Below, piece by piece: positions 1 through 10,719 of a stretch of DNA of 64,000 nt. The DNA lies in the NCBI GenBank assembly GCA_036873755.1, contig JAVTVY010051535.1:1-64000 (forward strand). The letters run 5' to 3'. The translations under genes and the position numbers were made by a program. Position 1 is the first letter of the stretch, and the number at the start of each line of letters is the position of its first letter. Under the pieces are notes generated by a model that saw only the letters and a program-made list of their open reading frames with translations, did not search any database and was not told where the DNA came from. Source of the DNA: Hanleya hanleyi. Lineage: Eukaryota > Mollusca > Polyplacophora > Lepidopleurida > Hanleyidae.

Positions 1-585
1 TAAATCACAGCATTAGATACATATTACTAGAGATGCATGCTAATATATTTGATCAAACCCTAGAATAAATCACAGCACTAGATACATATTACTAGAGACG
101 CATGCTAATATGCCAATATATTTGATCAAACCCTAGAATAAATCACAGCATTAAATACATATTACTAAAGATGCATGCTAGTATATTTGATCAAACCCTA
201 GAATAGACCTCAGCACTAGATACATATTACTAGAGATGCATGCTATTATATTTGATCAAACCCTAGAATAAATCACAGCACTATATACATATTACTAGAG
301 AGGCATGCTAATATATTTGATCAAACCCTAGAATAAATCACAACACTAGATACATATTACTAGAGATGCATGCTAACATATTTGATCAAACTCTAGAATA
401 AATCACAGCATTAGATACATATTCCTAGTTATGCATGCTAATATATTTGATCAAACAATAGAATAAATCACAGCACTATATACATATTGCTAGAGATGCA
501 TGCTAATATATTTGATCAAAGCCTAGAATAAATCACAGCACTGGATGCATATTACTAGAAATGCATGCTAATATATTTGATCTGT
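1..585. repeat. 65-bp satellite array, 9 units
   Basis: Nine head-to-tail units start at 1, 66, 139, 204, 269, 334, 399, 464 and 529. All are 65 bp except the second, which is 73 bp because of an 8-bp insertion. Each unit carries TAAATCACAGCA, then ATACATATTACTAGAGATGC, then TTTGATCAAACCCTAGAA. The array is cut by the window start, so its true length is unknown. It is AT-rich and has no coding potential. TTTGATCAAA and GCATGC are short palindromes in every unit. Confidence 0.95.
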
Positions 586-674
586 AATCGCTACACCGCA
601 TATACAACTTTCTAGATATCAAGTATATTTGATCAAACGAGGGAAGCACACGCAACGTTGTATGTACACAGCAT

Positions 675-1425
675 GAGTAATACATGCAAAATAGAGATTA
701 TTGTATACCTATTTCCATATCGACCCTGGTATCGGCCAGGGAACCCCGCTCAGCACGAGAAGATTCAAATTCAGGATCGATTGTCGAATGACTATGCATG
801 CTTCAAAAAATTTAATACGTAGCAAGATCTAGGTGAAAAGCACAAAAGTGCGCTAGGTCAGACTGTGGAGAGAATACGACGAGTTCCTAGAGGGGATACA
901 ACTTATGTGCGCGATATCAGCCCAAGGGCGATAACCGATATCCATATCATGATATGGAACATTGTCATTCCACGTGGCAGGGGTGTGTCTTGGGTGAATC
1001 GCTGTGATGAATCAATGATTGATTGTGGCCACTGTACAGCACGCGGTGGGGACGTGGCTTTATTTCACTTCACCGTTAATATTGTTTGATTACCCAGATT
1101 GACATTTCGCATGCCGTGAAGCTGTATAGCTCGTGTTTATCTGGTATTTCTTGTATTTATTTTAATAAGGTACAGTGTCTACAAGAAAGTGGTAAACTTT
1201 CTCACATAAATCTTAAGATATTGAGTCTTGCAATATTTACCATATATGATATCTGGGTTAAATTGGACATATTAAGCATTTTTAGGGCATATTGTGTAAA
1301 AACGTGGTTAACTGTTTAATAAATGCCCAGTGGTCCGTCCAGGGTTTAACTGAAAAAAGTGTCATTCCACAGTATCAGCGGAGCAAAATGTCCAGTATCA
1401 CAGGCAAATATGTGATAATATGTTA
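675..1425. other. insertion present only in duplication unit 1
   Basis: In unit 2 the sequence passes directly from the GCATGATCAATCGAGC region (about 5889) to GATATGTTCCAGCAAGC. In unit 1 about 750 bp separate the equivalent blocks. The extra DNA holds two short open frames (865-1089 and 1086-1319) without recognisable domains. I see no terminal repeats, so it may be an insertion into unit 1 or a deletion from unit 2. Confidence 0.5.
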
Positions 1426-1439
1426 TATTAAGCTAAAGT

Positions 1440-1900
1440 AGTTCATCCTCAATTCCAACATTTAACAAAGTTTGTTATATCTACATGCAAATATATATGA
1501 TCAACCACTGTAATAAAACAAAACACTCCATAGATATTACTATAGACGACTGCTAATATGTATGATGATCAATTACAACCACCAGAATAAATAACAATGA
1601 TTGATACACATTACTTAAGATGCGTGCACAAATCTACTAAAATAGGCATGAAACCATTATTCTCACAATTTGCTTCACCTGCATTCCAATATATTTGAAT
1701 AAAACCGAAATAAACGAAAGCATATAACTTGGAATACCTGACCACGAAGCACTCCTTTTTATACAAACTGACTAGAATAATTGATACACATTTTTACAGA
1801 GGAGTGCCAAAATACTTCATGAAAGCTGTTACTTTTGCGAAGCCAAAAAGGATATTTAAATCTGCACATCGAATTTGTACAGGAAATAAATACCCAAGTT
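1440..1900. repeat. degenerate 65-bp satellite copies
   Basis: Spaced blocks such as CAAATATATATGATCAACC, GATACACATTACTTAAGATG and CCAATATATTTGAATAAAACC follow the same order and spacing as the satellite unit at 1-585 but are heavily diverged. The same decayed copies recur in duplication unit 2 (5920-6430), so they predate the duplication. Confidence 0.6.
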
Positions 1901-2478
1901 CTATATTGTAAATGATCTGAATCAAAAGTGACGTAAAACAGCATCAGCTGATGTTTCAGCTTGCACTTTTTCTCCTACATTGTAGCTGGGGTGTGTGTGT
2001 GTGGGGGGGGGGATATACTAAATTACTCCGTGAACCAAAGAAAATCTAATGTTCTCAATATCACCACATCCGCCATGACATTGCAGAGCAATATTATCTT
2101 TGGTTTAATGTGTGATATTTTAGATATAGTAAAAAATCGTGCTACAATGTATACAAATAAATCCATGGAGGAAAGAACAATTTCAAACCTCCGTCAATGT
2201 CGTTTGCGTCACTTTTGACCCTGAAAATCTAAAATATAAGTTTGGTGTATTCTCTGTACGAAACACAGCTACAGTTGAAATTTTACAAAGCTAATAGCTA
2301 ATTATGTTACGCATACATGTAAACTTAACTGCTCTTTCTATTCTCGATTATGTTGGGTGCTTACATGAGCTCAGCAAGTAAAAGAATGATTTTTTTTCCG
2401 AATTCTCAAATATAAGCCACTACATTTTACAGACACACTTTAGAAAGTTCATTAGTCTATATGTCTCCGTGAAGATTT
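1901..2478. other. non-coding stretch downstream of the lectin gene
   Basis: Shared with 6440-7025 of the second duplication unit. It contains a GT/G run at about 1990-2014 and no convincing coding frame. As the 3' side of the minus-strand lectin gene it may hold its 3' UTR, but I cannot point to a certain polyadenylation site. Confidence 0.5.
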
Positions 2479-3537
2479 TCAATATCCCCATTTTAACACA
2501 GATCTCCATAGATCCCAGCCCAGACGGACTGTCATCTTTTCGGTCACGGGATCGGTTAAGTCATATAACCTACATACTCTCTCTTTTAGATTAATGTTAA
2601 ACATGTTACATATGAACCGAGTTTGTTTTAGACATTTCCTGGCGCATTCAGGGGAGGAACGAGCTTTTGTTGTATCGAGGGGTTCGGACATCAACCAAGT
2701 ATTCCCAGCGCCGTTAGGACCTTTGATTCGATTAAATTGGGCGCGTCTGCTCTTGCTTCTCTGTCGTACTTCCTGGTTACCATTGAATTTGTCTTGGTCG
2801 AAACTTGGGAACTTTATGGTGCTGTTCGAAACATTGCTATACCTTGTAGTTGGTATTGCAGAAGATGTCATTTCGGTCTCGCCTGTCGAAATATGGTAGT
2901 ACTGCACAGCAGGGTATTCGCAGACATAGCGAGTCAAATTGGTACATTTCCGTTGATGCCAGAAAGCATCTTGAAACATATTTATCCATACCGCACACAA
3001 TTCAATTGTTTTAGTCTGTGCCAAAATTTGACTAACAGACTGTATGGGATTCCAGTCGGTAAATATGACTGGGCTTCCATCCAGCCAAAACCATTTTTCG
3101 CCGCTTTTTTTGGCAGCTATCCAGAAATGTCCCTTATTGACAGTGTTGAAGAATTTGTTAAGTTCATTGTTAGTAACTTTGACCAGTTCACCGCCATTCT
3201 CCTGACAAAGGTCAACCGCTCTTGACCAAGTCTCTATTGATGTCAGGTGAAATGAATAGCACGTTTTCTCCCACACCAAGGCATCCCACTGAACCCAATC
3301 GGGGCATCTGTATGACATTTTCCCTTCTTCTGCACTTGTCAATGATATGAGGTTCGAAAAGTACAAGATTATCGTGACGAACATTGCTTTCGTGTTGACA
3401 GGTTTGTGTAGACCGGTTTCTCCCCCCTCCTTCCACGATGAAGGACAGGTGGCGTGTACCATACTGTTGTCAAGTTCTATATCTATACAGAATTCCTCGC
3501 TATCCGGCACCTGATCTGTGTAAACACTTTGATCCAT
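2479..3537 (-). CDS. secreted C-type lectin-like protein with C-terminal PAN/Apple domain
   Basis: This uninterrupted 352-codon frame has a C-type lectin-like domain at about residues 78-207. Cysteines at 78, 93, 111, 181, 198 and 206 fit the long-form disulphide pattern, and FWIAAKK (138-144) replaces the WIGL core. A Ser/Thr/Asn-rich linker with NxS/T sites near 200, 235 and 238 follows. Residues 296-330 then look like a PAN/Apple module (C298, C302, C310, C322; NMFN, CRLYDL). The EPN/QPD and WND sugar/calcium motifs are absent, so classical calcium-dependent sugar binding is doubtful. The hydrophobic stretch 53-69 reads as a signal peptide, so Met52 (nucleotide 3384) is the more likely start; starting at Met1 gives a hydrophilic leader that is frame-broken in the paralogue. 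A secreted recognition or adhesion role is inferred from domains only. The frame needs no intron. Paralogue: 7026-7966. Confidence 0.8.
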   Translation of the reverse strand: MDQSVYTDQVPDSEEFCIDIELDNSMVHATCPSSWKEGGETGLHKPVNTKAMFVTIILYFSNLISLTSAEEGKMSYRCPDWVQWDALVWEKTCYSFHLTSIETWSRAVDLCQENGGELVKVTNNELNKFFNTVNKGHFWIAAKKSGEKWFWLDGSPVIFTDWNPIQSVSQILAQTKTIELCAVWINMFQDAFWHQRKCTNLTRYVCEYPAVQYYHISTGETEMTSSAIPTTRYSNVSNSTIKFPSFDQDKFNGNQEVRQRSKSRRAQFNRIKGPNGAGNTWLMSEPLDTTKARSSPECARKCLKQTRFICNMFNINLKERVCRLYDLTDPVTEKMTVRLGWDLWRSVLKWGY

Positions 3538-4112
3538 TTGTGCTGTTGTTGTTGTTGTTTAGCTTTTGTTGTCGATATTCTACAGTATCTGGTTCGCTCC
3601 TGATTTGAACTACGCGTTTGAACGAGATTGAATAATAAAATTGCCGAGAATTCAAAATGTCAGGGTCTGCCTGTCTGCTGCTTTGACAGCAGGGCTATAA
3701 GTTAGACTTTTGGAAATTCATTCGTTTAAATTGTACACGCTACCATGAACAGAGCATTTGAGAGACAATCAGGTAGTATGGAAGCCAGTACTATTAACCC
3801 TGTCAAGTCGAGACAAGCCGGAGTTTAATTGATTGGCGCTATCACTTATTTGTACTATACTATTAATATTTCAGATCTCACTTCTCGGACGCTAGCTTTA
3901 TTCCGTCTTGCGAACTCAGTGCAGTTCCACAGTTACATGGCTGAAGGGATACAATATTTTTAAAAAACTTATTAAGTATTATAGTTCTGGGACTTACACA
4001 GCTGCAATTATTTCTGAGGCTGTAAGTCGTGACCCATCCAGCTAAGAGAATACTCGTATCACAATTAAATTCGGGAATTTCCCTGTTGTATATTTGATAC
4101 ATTAGTTTCATA
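3538..4112. other. 5' flank of lectin gene, no gene seen
   Basis: Upstream of the minus-strand lectin. The first 330 bp or so are conserved in unit 2 (7991-8290), including a TTGTTGTTG tract near 3547. This region would contain the promoter, but no TATA box or initiator can be named with confidence. The open frame at 3878-4111 has no recognisable content. Confidence 0.5.
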
Positions 4113-4614
4113 ATAATAATAACAATAATAAGCTTTATTTACTCTTTATATGATCCCGTAGGACAAATCCTGTTTTAATTTGGGTCGAGAGCTATAACAC
4201 AGAAATGTAAACAACATGGTTAAATCAAACAACTAGTCATATATAGATAAAATTATTAATCTGTGGCAATCTAATAGATATTTGCTAAAAAATCATCAAG
4301 ATACAACTATGCACACTTTTAAAGATATTAAGATTGAAACTTTGTCTAATCCCGATTGGTAGTTTATTGTAAAATATAGGTCCCGGAACTTGAAATGAAT
4401 TTTTAAATAGTTCAGTCCTCGCAAAGGGCACAGAAAGCACATTCTGGTTTGTTGAGCGAAGCTGCCTAGTACGGCCTGTAAAAGATAAAAGTTCTGATAA
4501 ATATTTCGGAGCTAGTCCATCTAAAACTTTGCATACTTGGATTACAATGTTGTATCTGTACTTATAGATTATTGGATACCAGTCAATGAGTTTATACATA
4601 TCATTATTAGTCAC
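4113..4614 (-). mobile_element. 3' end of a CR1/Jockey-type LINE (RT C-terminus)
   Basis: The 109-residue frame 4285-4614 on the minus strand matches the C-terminal tail typical of CR1/L2/Jockey-like ORF2: IDWYPI, then VCKVLDGLAPKYLSELL, LRSTNQNVLSVPFARTEL, GPIFYNKLPIGIRQ, FKS. It is followed by about 170 bp of 3' UTR ending in AATAAAGCTTATTATT-type repeats (complement at 4113-4145). The RT catalytic core is absent, so this is a 5'-truncated insertion. It lies between the two lectin duplication units. The related 62148-63766 element has the same C-terminal layout. Confidence 0.8.
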
Positions 4615-5711
4615 AATCTAAAATAAGTCGCATACTACGTTTCTGTTGGCGTTCTAGTTATCATGGCTTCCCTTCTGACATTAATTATTTCTTAACCTTT
4701 ATCAGAATATATACACATATACTCTTCTAGCGAACATTGGTAGGCCCGTGACAATTCGATGATAACTGGGTTTTTCTAGATAGCTTTTTTTAAATCCCAT
4801 AATGCTACCAAAAAAAAATCGCATAATGGTAGAACATCCGACACCACTGAAACGTACTCATGATTGATCTAACAAACCTCAGATATATATGATAGGACGT
4901 ACCGCCCAGCTTCAATTTGAGTTGGTGCATCATTCCAATTTTATCAGTGAATAGTAGAGAATTTTTTTGAAGGCATTGAACTGTAGCAGTTTTTGCTTGG
5001 ACCATTCGAGTAAGATTTAAAATCGCGATTCATGTTTAGTTGAATTTCAAAAATATTCATATATACAGTCGACCTAAAACCGAGTGTTGTTTAACTCCAC
5101 TAATAGTGTTACGGATATTTCTCTAACGACTTCCTAACTGTTACAATCTGGGATACCACTGATGTGACTTTAGAACAATTCCAGTACAACGGTCTCTTTG
5201 GCGTATTGCTGAAGTTAAACAATAGGAAATGCCTTTGAGATGTCACAAACAGCCGCCATCCACATTTTCAAAGTATGATGTAATTCGATCGTGGGGTAAC
5301 CGTGAAGGAAACTGGTTTCATATTTGTATACTAAACTACTTGAATTGAAATGATTGCAAATATTTTTGAAGACAATTATTTCCACAATTTTCCACGCACA
5401 ACTTAGTAAAGAGATAAGATTGGTCGAATTCCTTATTTATGCCAGTTCTTCGCAAAAAGTGCATGATAAACTAGAAACTAATAATCCGATGTAAAATAAT
5501 AGTTTTTGTCTATTTTCCCACCCGGAAAAGCAGGGATTTCATGCAGGACCAGTAGAATGTATCACTAAAGTTGGTACGCTTTACAACAGATGCATGCTAA
5601 TATGTTGTGCCGAACACAGGAATTGGTCACAAAAAAAATCACATTATTAGCAAGAGAAGTATACTAAAAAATTGAATAATGACTCACAATGATTTATATC
5701 CAACTTACCAG
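4615..5711. other. no gene recognised
   Basis: AT-rich, single-copy-looking DNA between the LINE fragment and the second duplication unit. The only long frame, 4805-5005 on the minus strand, shows no domain. Isolated satellite-like words (CAGATGCATGCTAATATG near 5590) mark approach to the degenerate satellite. Confidence 0.5.
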
Positions 5712-6430
5712 GTGTGCATGCTAATGTATTTGATCAAACCCTAGAATAAATCACAGCACTAGATACATATTTCTGGAGATGCATGCTTATATATTTCATC
5801 CGTTACCGCTGCATTGTATACACAACTTTCTAGAAATGGAGCATATTTAATTAAATGAGGAAAGCAATCACAACATTGTATACACACAGCATGATCAATC
5901 GAGCTGATATGTTCCAGCAAGCTAAAGTAGTTCATCCTCAATCCCAACACTTAACAAAGTTTATTATATCCACATGCAAATATATTTGATCAACAACTGT
6001 AATAAATCAAACACTCCATAGATATTACTGTAGATGAATGTTAATATATAAGATGATCGATTACAACCACCAGAATAAATAAGAATGATTGATACACATT
6101 ACTTAAGATGCGTGCTAATACATTTGCCAAACATAGAAATAAATCACAGAAAATATCACACATTTAATAAAATATGCATGCTATCACGAATCAAAACCAT
6201 TTTGCTCACAATTTTCTCACCTGCATCCGAACATATTTGATTGAAACCGAAATAAATGAAAGCATATAACTAGGTATACCTGATCAGGAATCACAATTTT
6301 ATATTAACAGACTAGAATATATCGCACCAATTGATACACATTTGTAGAGATGAACGCTAAAATATTTCATGAAAGCTGTTACTTTTGTGGAGCAGAAAAG
6401 ATATTTAAATCTGGACAAAATGCTGTAATT
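5712..6430. repeat. one clear plus several degenerate 65-bp satellite units
   Basis: About 5712-5800 is a well-preserved unit (TTTGATCAAACCCTAGAATA, ATGCATGCTTATATATTT). From 5960 to 6380 the same order of words recurs in decayed form, parallel to 1440-1900. It marks the upstream edge of duplication unit 2. Confidence 0.7.
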
Positions 6431-8290
6431 CGTACAGGAAAAAATACCCAAGTTCTATAAAATGACGTAAAACAGCATCAACTGATGTTTGGACTTGGGC
6501 TCTCTCTCGTACCTTGTAGCAGGGTGTTTTGATATATTAAATTACTCCCTGAACGAAAAAGAATCTAGTGTTCCCAATATCACCACATCCGCCATGACAT
6601 TGCCGTGCAATATTATTTTGGTTCAATGTCTGATAGTTTCGATATAATGAAAATCCGTGCTAACATGTATATACAAAAAAAAAGCCATGGAGGAAAGCAA
6701 AATTTCAAACGGCTGTCGATGATGTTTACGTCACTTTTGACCCTGAAATCTAAAATATACATTGGGTATATTCTCTGTACAAACACAACTGCAGGTTGAA
6801 GAAATGAAATTTTAGTTGCACAAATTAACAGCTAATTATGTTAGGCTTACATGTAAAGTTAACTACTCTTCCTATTCTCGACTATGCCGGGCGCTTACAC
6901 GAGCTTAGAAATAAAAAGAGTGACTTGTTTCCAGAATTCTCAAATATAAGCCACTACGTTTTACAGATGAACTTTCATTGGTCTATATACCTCCGCGAGA
7001 ATTTTTAATATGTGGATATTGAAAATTATCGCTGAGACATATAGACCAATCTCCATAGATCCCAGCCCAGACGGACTGTGATCTTTTCTATCACGAGATC
7101 GGTTAAGTTATATAACCTACGAACTCTCTCTTTCAGATTAATGTTAAACATATTACATATGAACTGGGTTTGTTTTAGACAGTCCCTGGCGCATTCGGGG
7201 GATGACAGAGCATTTATTGGACCTTTGACTCGATTGAATTGGCCGCGTCTGTTCTTGCTTCTTTGTTGAACTTCCTGGTTATCATTGAATTTGTCTTGAT
7301 CGAAACTTGAGACGTTTGTGGTACTGTTCGTAACATTGCTATACTTTGTAGCTGGTACGACAGTAGATGCCATTTCGGCCACGCCTGTCGAAATTTGGTA
7401 GTATTGCACAGCAGGGTATTCACAGACATAGGGATTCTTTCTGGTACAATCCCATTGATGCCAGAAACCATTTCCATCCAAATTTAGCCAACGCACACAT
7501 TTCAATCGGTTCACCAATCTGTGCAAGCAATTGACCAATGGACTTTAGCGGATACCAATCGGTAAATATGACTGGGCTGCCATTGGCCCAAAACCATTTT
7601 TCGCCGATTTTTTTAGCCGCAATACCAGAACTCCCTCTTATTGCCGATGTCAAAGAATTGGTTAAGGTCATTGTTATCAATTTTGACCAGTTCACCGCCA
7701 TTCTCCTGGCAAACGTCAACAGCGTTAGACCAAATCCTGTGAGATGTTGTGTGAAATGAATAGCACATTTCTCCCCACACCAAGGCATCCCATTGAATCC
7801 AGTCGGGGCATCTGTATAACATTTCACCTTCTTCTGTACTTGTCAATGATATGATATTTGAAAAGTGCAAGATTATCGTGGCGAACATTACTTTCGTGTT
7901 AACAGGTTTGTGTAGACTGGTTCCTCCCCCTTCTCCCCCATACGAAGGACAGGTGGCATCTACCATTTTGTTTTCAAATGTCTAAATCTATACAAAATTC
8001 ATCGCTGTTCGGCATCCGATGCGTGTAATCACTCTGGTCCACCTGCACTGTTGTTGATTATTGTTTAACTTTGTTGTTGATATCCTACTGTATCTTGCTT
8101 GCTCCTGATTTGAATTGCGTCTTTAACGAGAATGAATAACAGAATTGCCGTAAATTCCAAATGTCAGCGTCTACCTGTCCACTGCTTTGACAGCAAGTCT
8201 ATAATTCATTCTACGATTTTTTGAAGTTAGACTTCTCGGAATTCATTGGTTTACATTGTACACGCTACCAAGAAGTTAACATCTGAGGGA
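5795..8290. repeat. segmental duplication, unit 2
   Basis: Paralogue of 585-3870, same orientation, lacking the 750-bp block at 675-1425. It contains the broken lectin copy. The two units differ by many substitutions and small indels in both coding and flanking DNA, so the duplication is not recent. Confidence 0.85.
7026..7966 (-). pseudogene. frameshifted paralogue of the C-type lectin/PAN gene
   Basis: Three overlapping minus-strand frames together match the intact gene. 7613-7966 covers the N-terminus through FWYCG; 7420-7827 covers the middle of the lectin domain (SSGIAAKKIGEKWFW); 7026-7538 covers the end of the domain, linker and PAN part. Two frameshifts, near 7620-7630 and 7480-7510, break the lectin domain. 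Relative to the intact copy the linker has lost 15 residues before SSPEC, and the fourth PAN cysteine is replaced (RRLY for CRLY). The upstream ATG equivalent to Met1 is lost and the leader has a stop (TGA). Spliced rescue of both frameshifts seems unlikely, but cDNA would be needed to exclude it. Confidence 0.75.
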
Positions 8291-10235
8291 CAAACAGGCA
8301 ATATGTAAGATAGTTAAACATACCGTAGTAAATATCGACTCTGCTGTATGTTAATGAATTGTTTCTCCTGAAACTGAAATTCGATCCAGTTCAATCTATG
8401 GTGGAAGCTTTCTGCCGTATCTTCGCGTCGTATTATTATTGCCAGCGAGATTGAAGGACAGGGTCGACAAGACAACGCCATATCCAGATTTTCAGGTAAT
8501 GACACGAAACTAATAATTTGTGAAGATACGATATAACAGTAACCTTGAATATCTGATGGCGGCGATTTAATGGCATCTGGACACGTTTCCTTCACTTAGC
8601 TATGCAGATCTAACTCGTGCTGCTAGCCTTATGACCAGGTATGATATTCAATGAATATGAATGGGATACATGTAGATCAGATTATACCAGTAGCCCTCGG
8701 CCAATCATCTCACTGGTCGCGGAGAGTGGAAAATGACTATCCGCGCATGTACGTACCACTAACTTGCGCTTATGGCAGAAAACAAATGGGTCATTCCCAC
8801 GTTAATCCTTGGACAATGTTCTCTTGCTCCGGTGTCGGCGACATTTGCACAGTACGTGGGCGACCTCGTGAGCTTCGGTTCCTTCGCATCATCTCTCTCC
8901 TATGTGTATAACATGGAGCGCTTTTTAAAATTTATTTATTGATAACTGTTGTAAATATGATAATATGGATCAAATATTCCAACTATTCCAAGAACCGACT
9001 AATAGGCTTACATTTATGATAATTTTGACAAATTCGGGTCGAAAATATACCAGTTATCGTCGGTTAAAAATATATTCTGGGTTAAAGACATAACAAAGCG
9101 CCGGGATTGAAGAACCAGAGTTCATGCGACCAAACATGTGTCGGTGCACCGTCGACTGCAATCCTGGCCAGACGGCATTGTCCAGGGATTAACTTCATCT
9201 AGAGCTATCCCAGCTTGAGAGGGATAAATCTCCTAAACTGTTCTCACAACAAAGTCTATTACACTGTCATATGTCAAAATAACGGATTGAATGATAATTA
9301 ACTTTTTTTTTGATTGAAATTGTAGTTTAAGGGCCGCTTCCCATACGGATTTCGCGGCCCATCAACTCAATGTTTTATTTAAATTTCACGGTACATTTCT
9401 TTGTTAATTTGAGATCTTTTGCAGCGCTAGATATTAAAATAAATAATTAAATAATGAATAACAATAACAAAAAGGAAATATAAATACTAGTAGAGAAGAG
9501 ACGCTATGTACAAGTCGTTAAGTCTGTTATTGGTTTTTATACTGGAAAATATTTGTTATAATCGCGCGGATGATTCCTTTGTCTCGGTACCCCATAGTAC
9601 GCACAAAGCCGTCCAGAAAAAACTGGGAGAACCAGGGCGTTTTCAGGATTCTTCGAGACGACTTCCCTAACGACGCCCTTGGGAACAGGGTGGGTCCTTC
9701 CAGAAATCTGTGCCTGTAACAATTGCTTGGAGTGTGTAGTGGGGTACAGAACGGCAGGTCTACGTCCTATATTACGTGAAAGTCAAAGGATCATATTCTG
9801 TGTTAATGTGTCAGTTCGGTAACATCTAAGTGGTAGCGTGTCCGGTGTGGTCTAGGGTCGAGTATTCTGAATCTGGGTGTTCTTGCTATGTGGCGTTGTC
9901 ACTCTAGGCGCTGTAGGTATTCTTGTAGTCGTCATCCGTCTTCTGTTTCAGGTCTTGTCCAACTCGTCTGTGGTCTTCGATGTGCCTATATCATATGAAA
10001 TAGAAGGCTTGTAGTCATTCTTGTTTTCTATTGTTTTTCGATGCAATAATTTGATATATCTTCCTCCCAACAACAGGCACGCCCCGAATGTCAGTCACAT
10101 AATATGAATAGCAATATATAATTAAGACAGCAAATAGATAAACAAATGAATAAATAACTAAACATTTCGATAGATTCAGTACTAGGTGAATACACAAATA
10201 AACGGCACTGTATTATTTCTGTATGCATTATCGTT
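8291..10235. other. no gene recognised
   Basis: About 1.9 kb without a convincing gene. Short frames (8314-8595 minus, 8651-8911 plus, 9537-9722 minus) have no recognisable domains or repeats elsewhere in the window. There is an AT-rich stretch near 9370-9480. Confidence 0.5.
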
Positions 10236-10625
10236 TGATGGCCATAAGGAATTTGTAGGACAATGAGATAGACGGCCCTCAATATCAAGGTAACTCCGCC
10301 ATCACCATTTCCTATATTTTATGCCGAATACCGCTCGCTATATGCGATTTGGCCGTGCTAATGTTGTCATGAATTCAATTAGATTTGGCCATCGTTTGTT
10401 TTGTAGGACAGTGGAACAGACGGCCCTCAATATCAAGGTAACTCCGTTGTTGCCATGCCTATTTTATTTCTAAATGTGTCTGTGACATTTTGGCCGGATG
10501 TTATGTATGGATAGTTTTTTATGGCCATAATGTTTTGTATGGCTATGGTGCACACGGCCCTCAATATCAAGGTATCTCCGGTGCAACCATACCATTTGTT
10601 TAAGTCAGAAGAATGATTTGGCCTC
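10236..10625. ncRNA. three tandem covarying hairpins with an invariant loop (candidate structured RNA or DNA element)
   Basis: Three units lie 148 and 134 bp apart. Each starts near GGCCAT and contains a 20-nt left arm ending in CGG (10256-10275, 10404-10423, 10538-10557). A nearly identical 20-nt loop follows, CCCTCAATATCAAGGTAACT (10276-10295, 10424-10443, 10558-10577; the third has one A to T change). A right arm starting with CCG comes next (10296-10314, 10444-10461, 10578-10593). The arms differ between units but stay complementary: AATG/CATT and GAT/ATC in the first, TGG/CCA and AACA/TGTT in the second, TATGG/CCATA and TGCAC/GTGCA in the third. Strand and function are unknown; the same hairpin could form on either strand. 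No known RNA family is recognised. Confidence 0.55.
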
Positions 10626-10673
10626 TATCAAATCGTGTCATAGTACTTGGTGTACTAGTAGTTGATTATGTGG

Positions 10674-10691
10674 AAAAAAAAAAAAAAAAAA
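10674..10691 (+). repeat. A18 homopolymer
   Basis: Eighteen consecutive A. It is on the wrong strand to be the poly(A) tail of the minus-strand LINE that begins 29 bp further on, so it could instead be the tail of an unseen plus-strand insertion, or simple slippage. Confidence 0.9.
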
Positions 10692-10719
10692 TGCTGACTG
10701 CGCATGTACGGCGGTAGTA

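Larger units (their letters stand above)
585..3870. repeat. segmental duplication, unit 1
   Basis: This stretch is paralogous to 5795-8290, about 4.5 kb downstream. Matching blocks run in the same order: the CTACACCGCATATACAACTT region (near 590) with 5800; AGCTAAAGTAGTTCATCCTC (near 1431) with 5920; the CACCACATCCGCCATGACAT region near 2061 with 6582; and the whole lectin ORF with its upstream sequence. Flanking non-coding DNA is shared too, so the copy was made at DNA level and not by retroposition. Unit 1 carries an extra 750 bp at about 675-1425. Confidence 0.85.

Noticed and set aside
1..585. Regular repeats with similar spacing, considered as a CRISPR array
   Set aside because: There are no unique spacers; the whole 65-bp unit repeats. 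The window is eukaryotic and has no cas genes. The same holds for the 180-bp array.
2594..3225. Plus-strand frames 2594-2899 and 2737-3225
   Set aside because: They are antisense to the lectin coding sequence and carry no motif of their own.
10256..10593. Spliced-leader RNA genes, because the loop contains AAGGTAACT like an exon/donor junction
   Set aside because: In SL RNAs the 5' exon is the conserved part and an Sm site follows. Here only the loop is constant, the 5' arm varies, and no consistent Sm-like site follows.
10674..10691. Poly(A) tail of the I-type LINE at 10720-13775
   Set aside because: The LINE is on the minus strand, so its tail should appear as T on the plus strand; the run is A.
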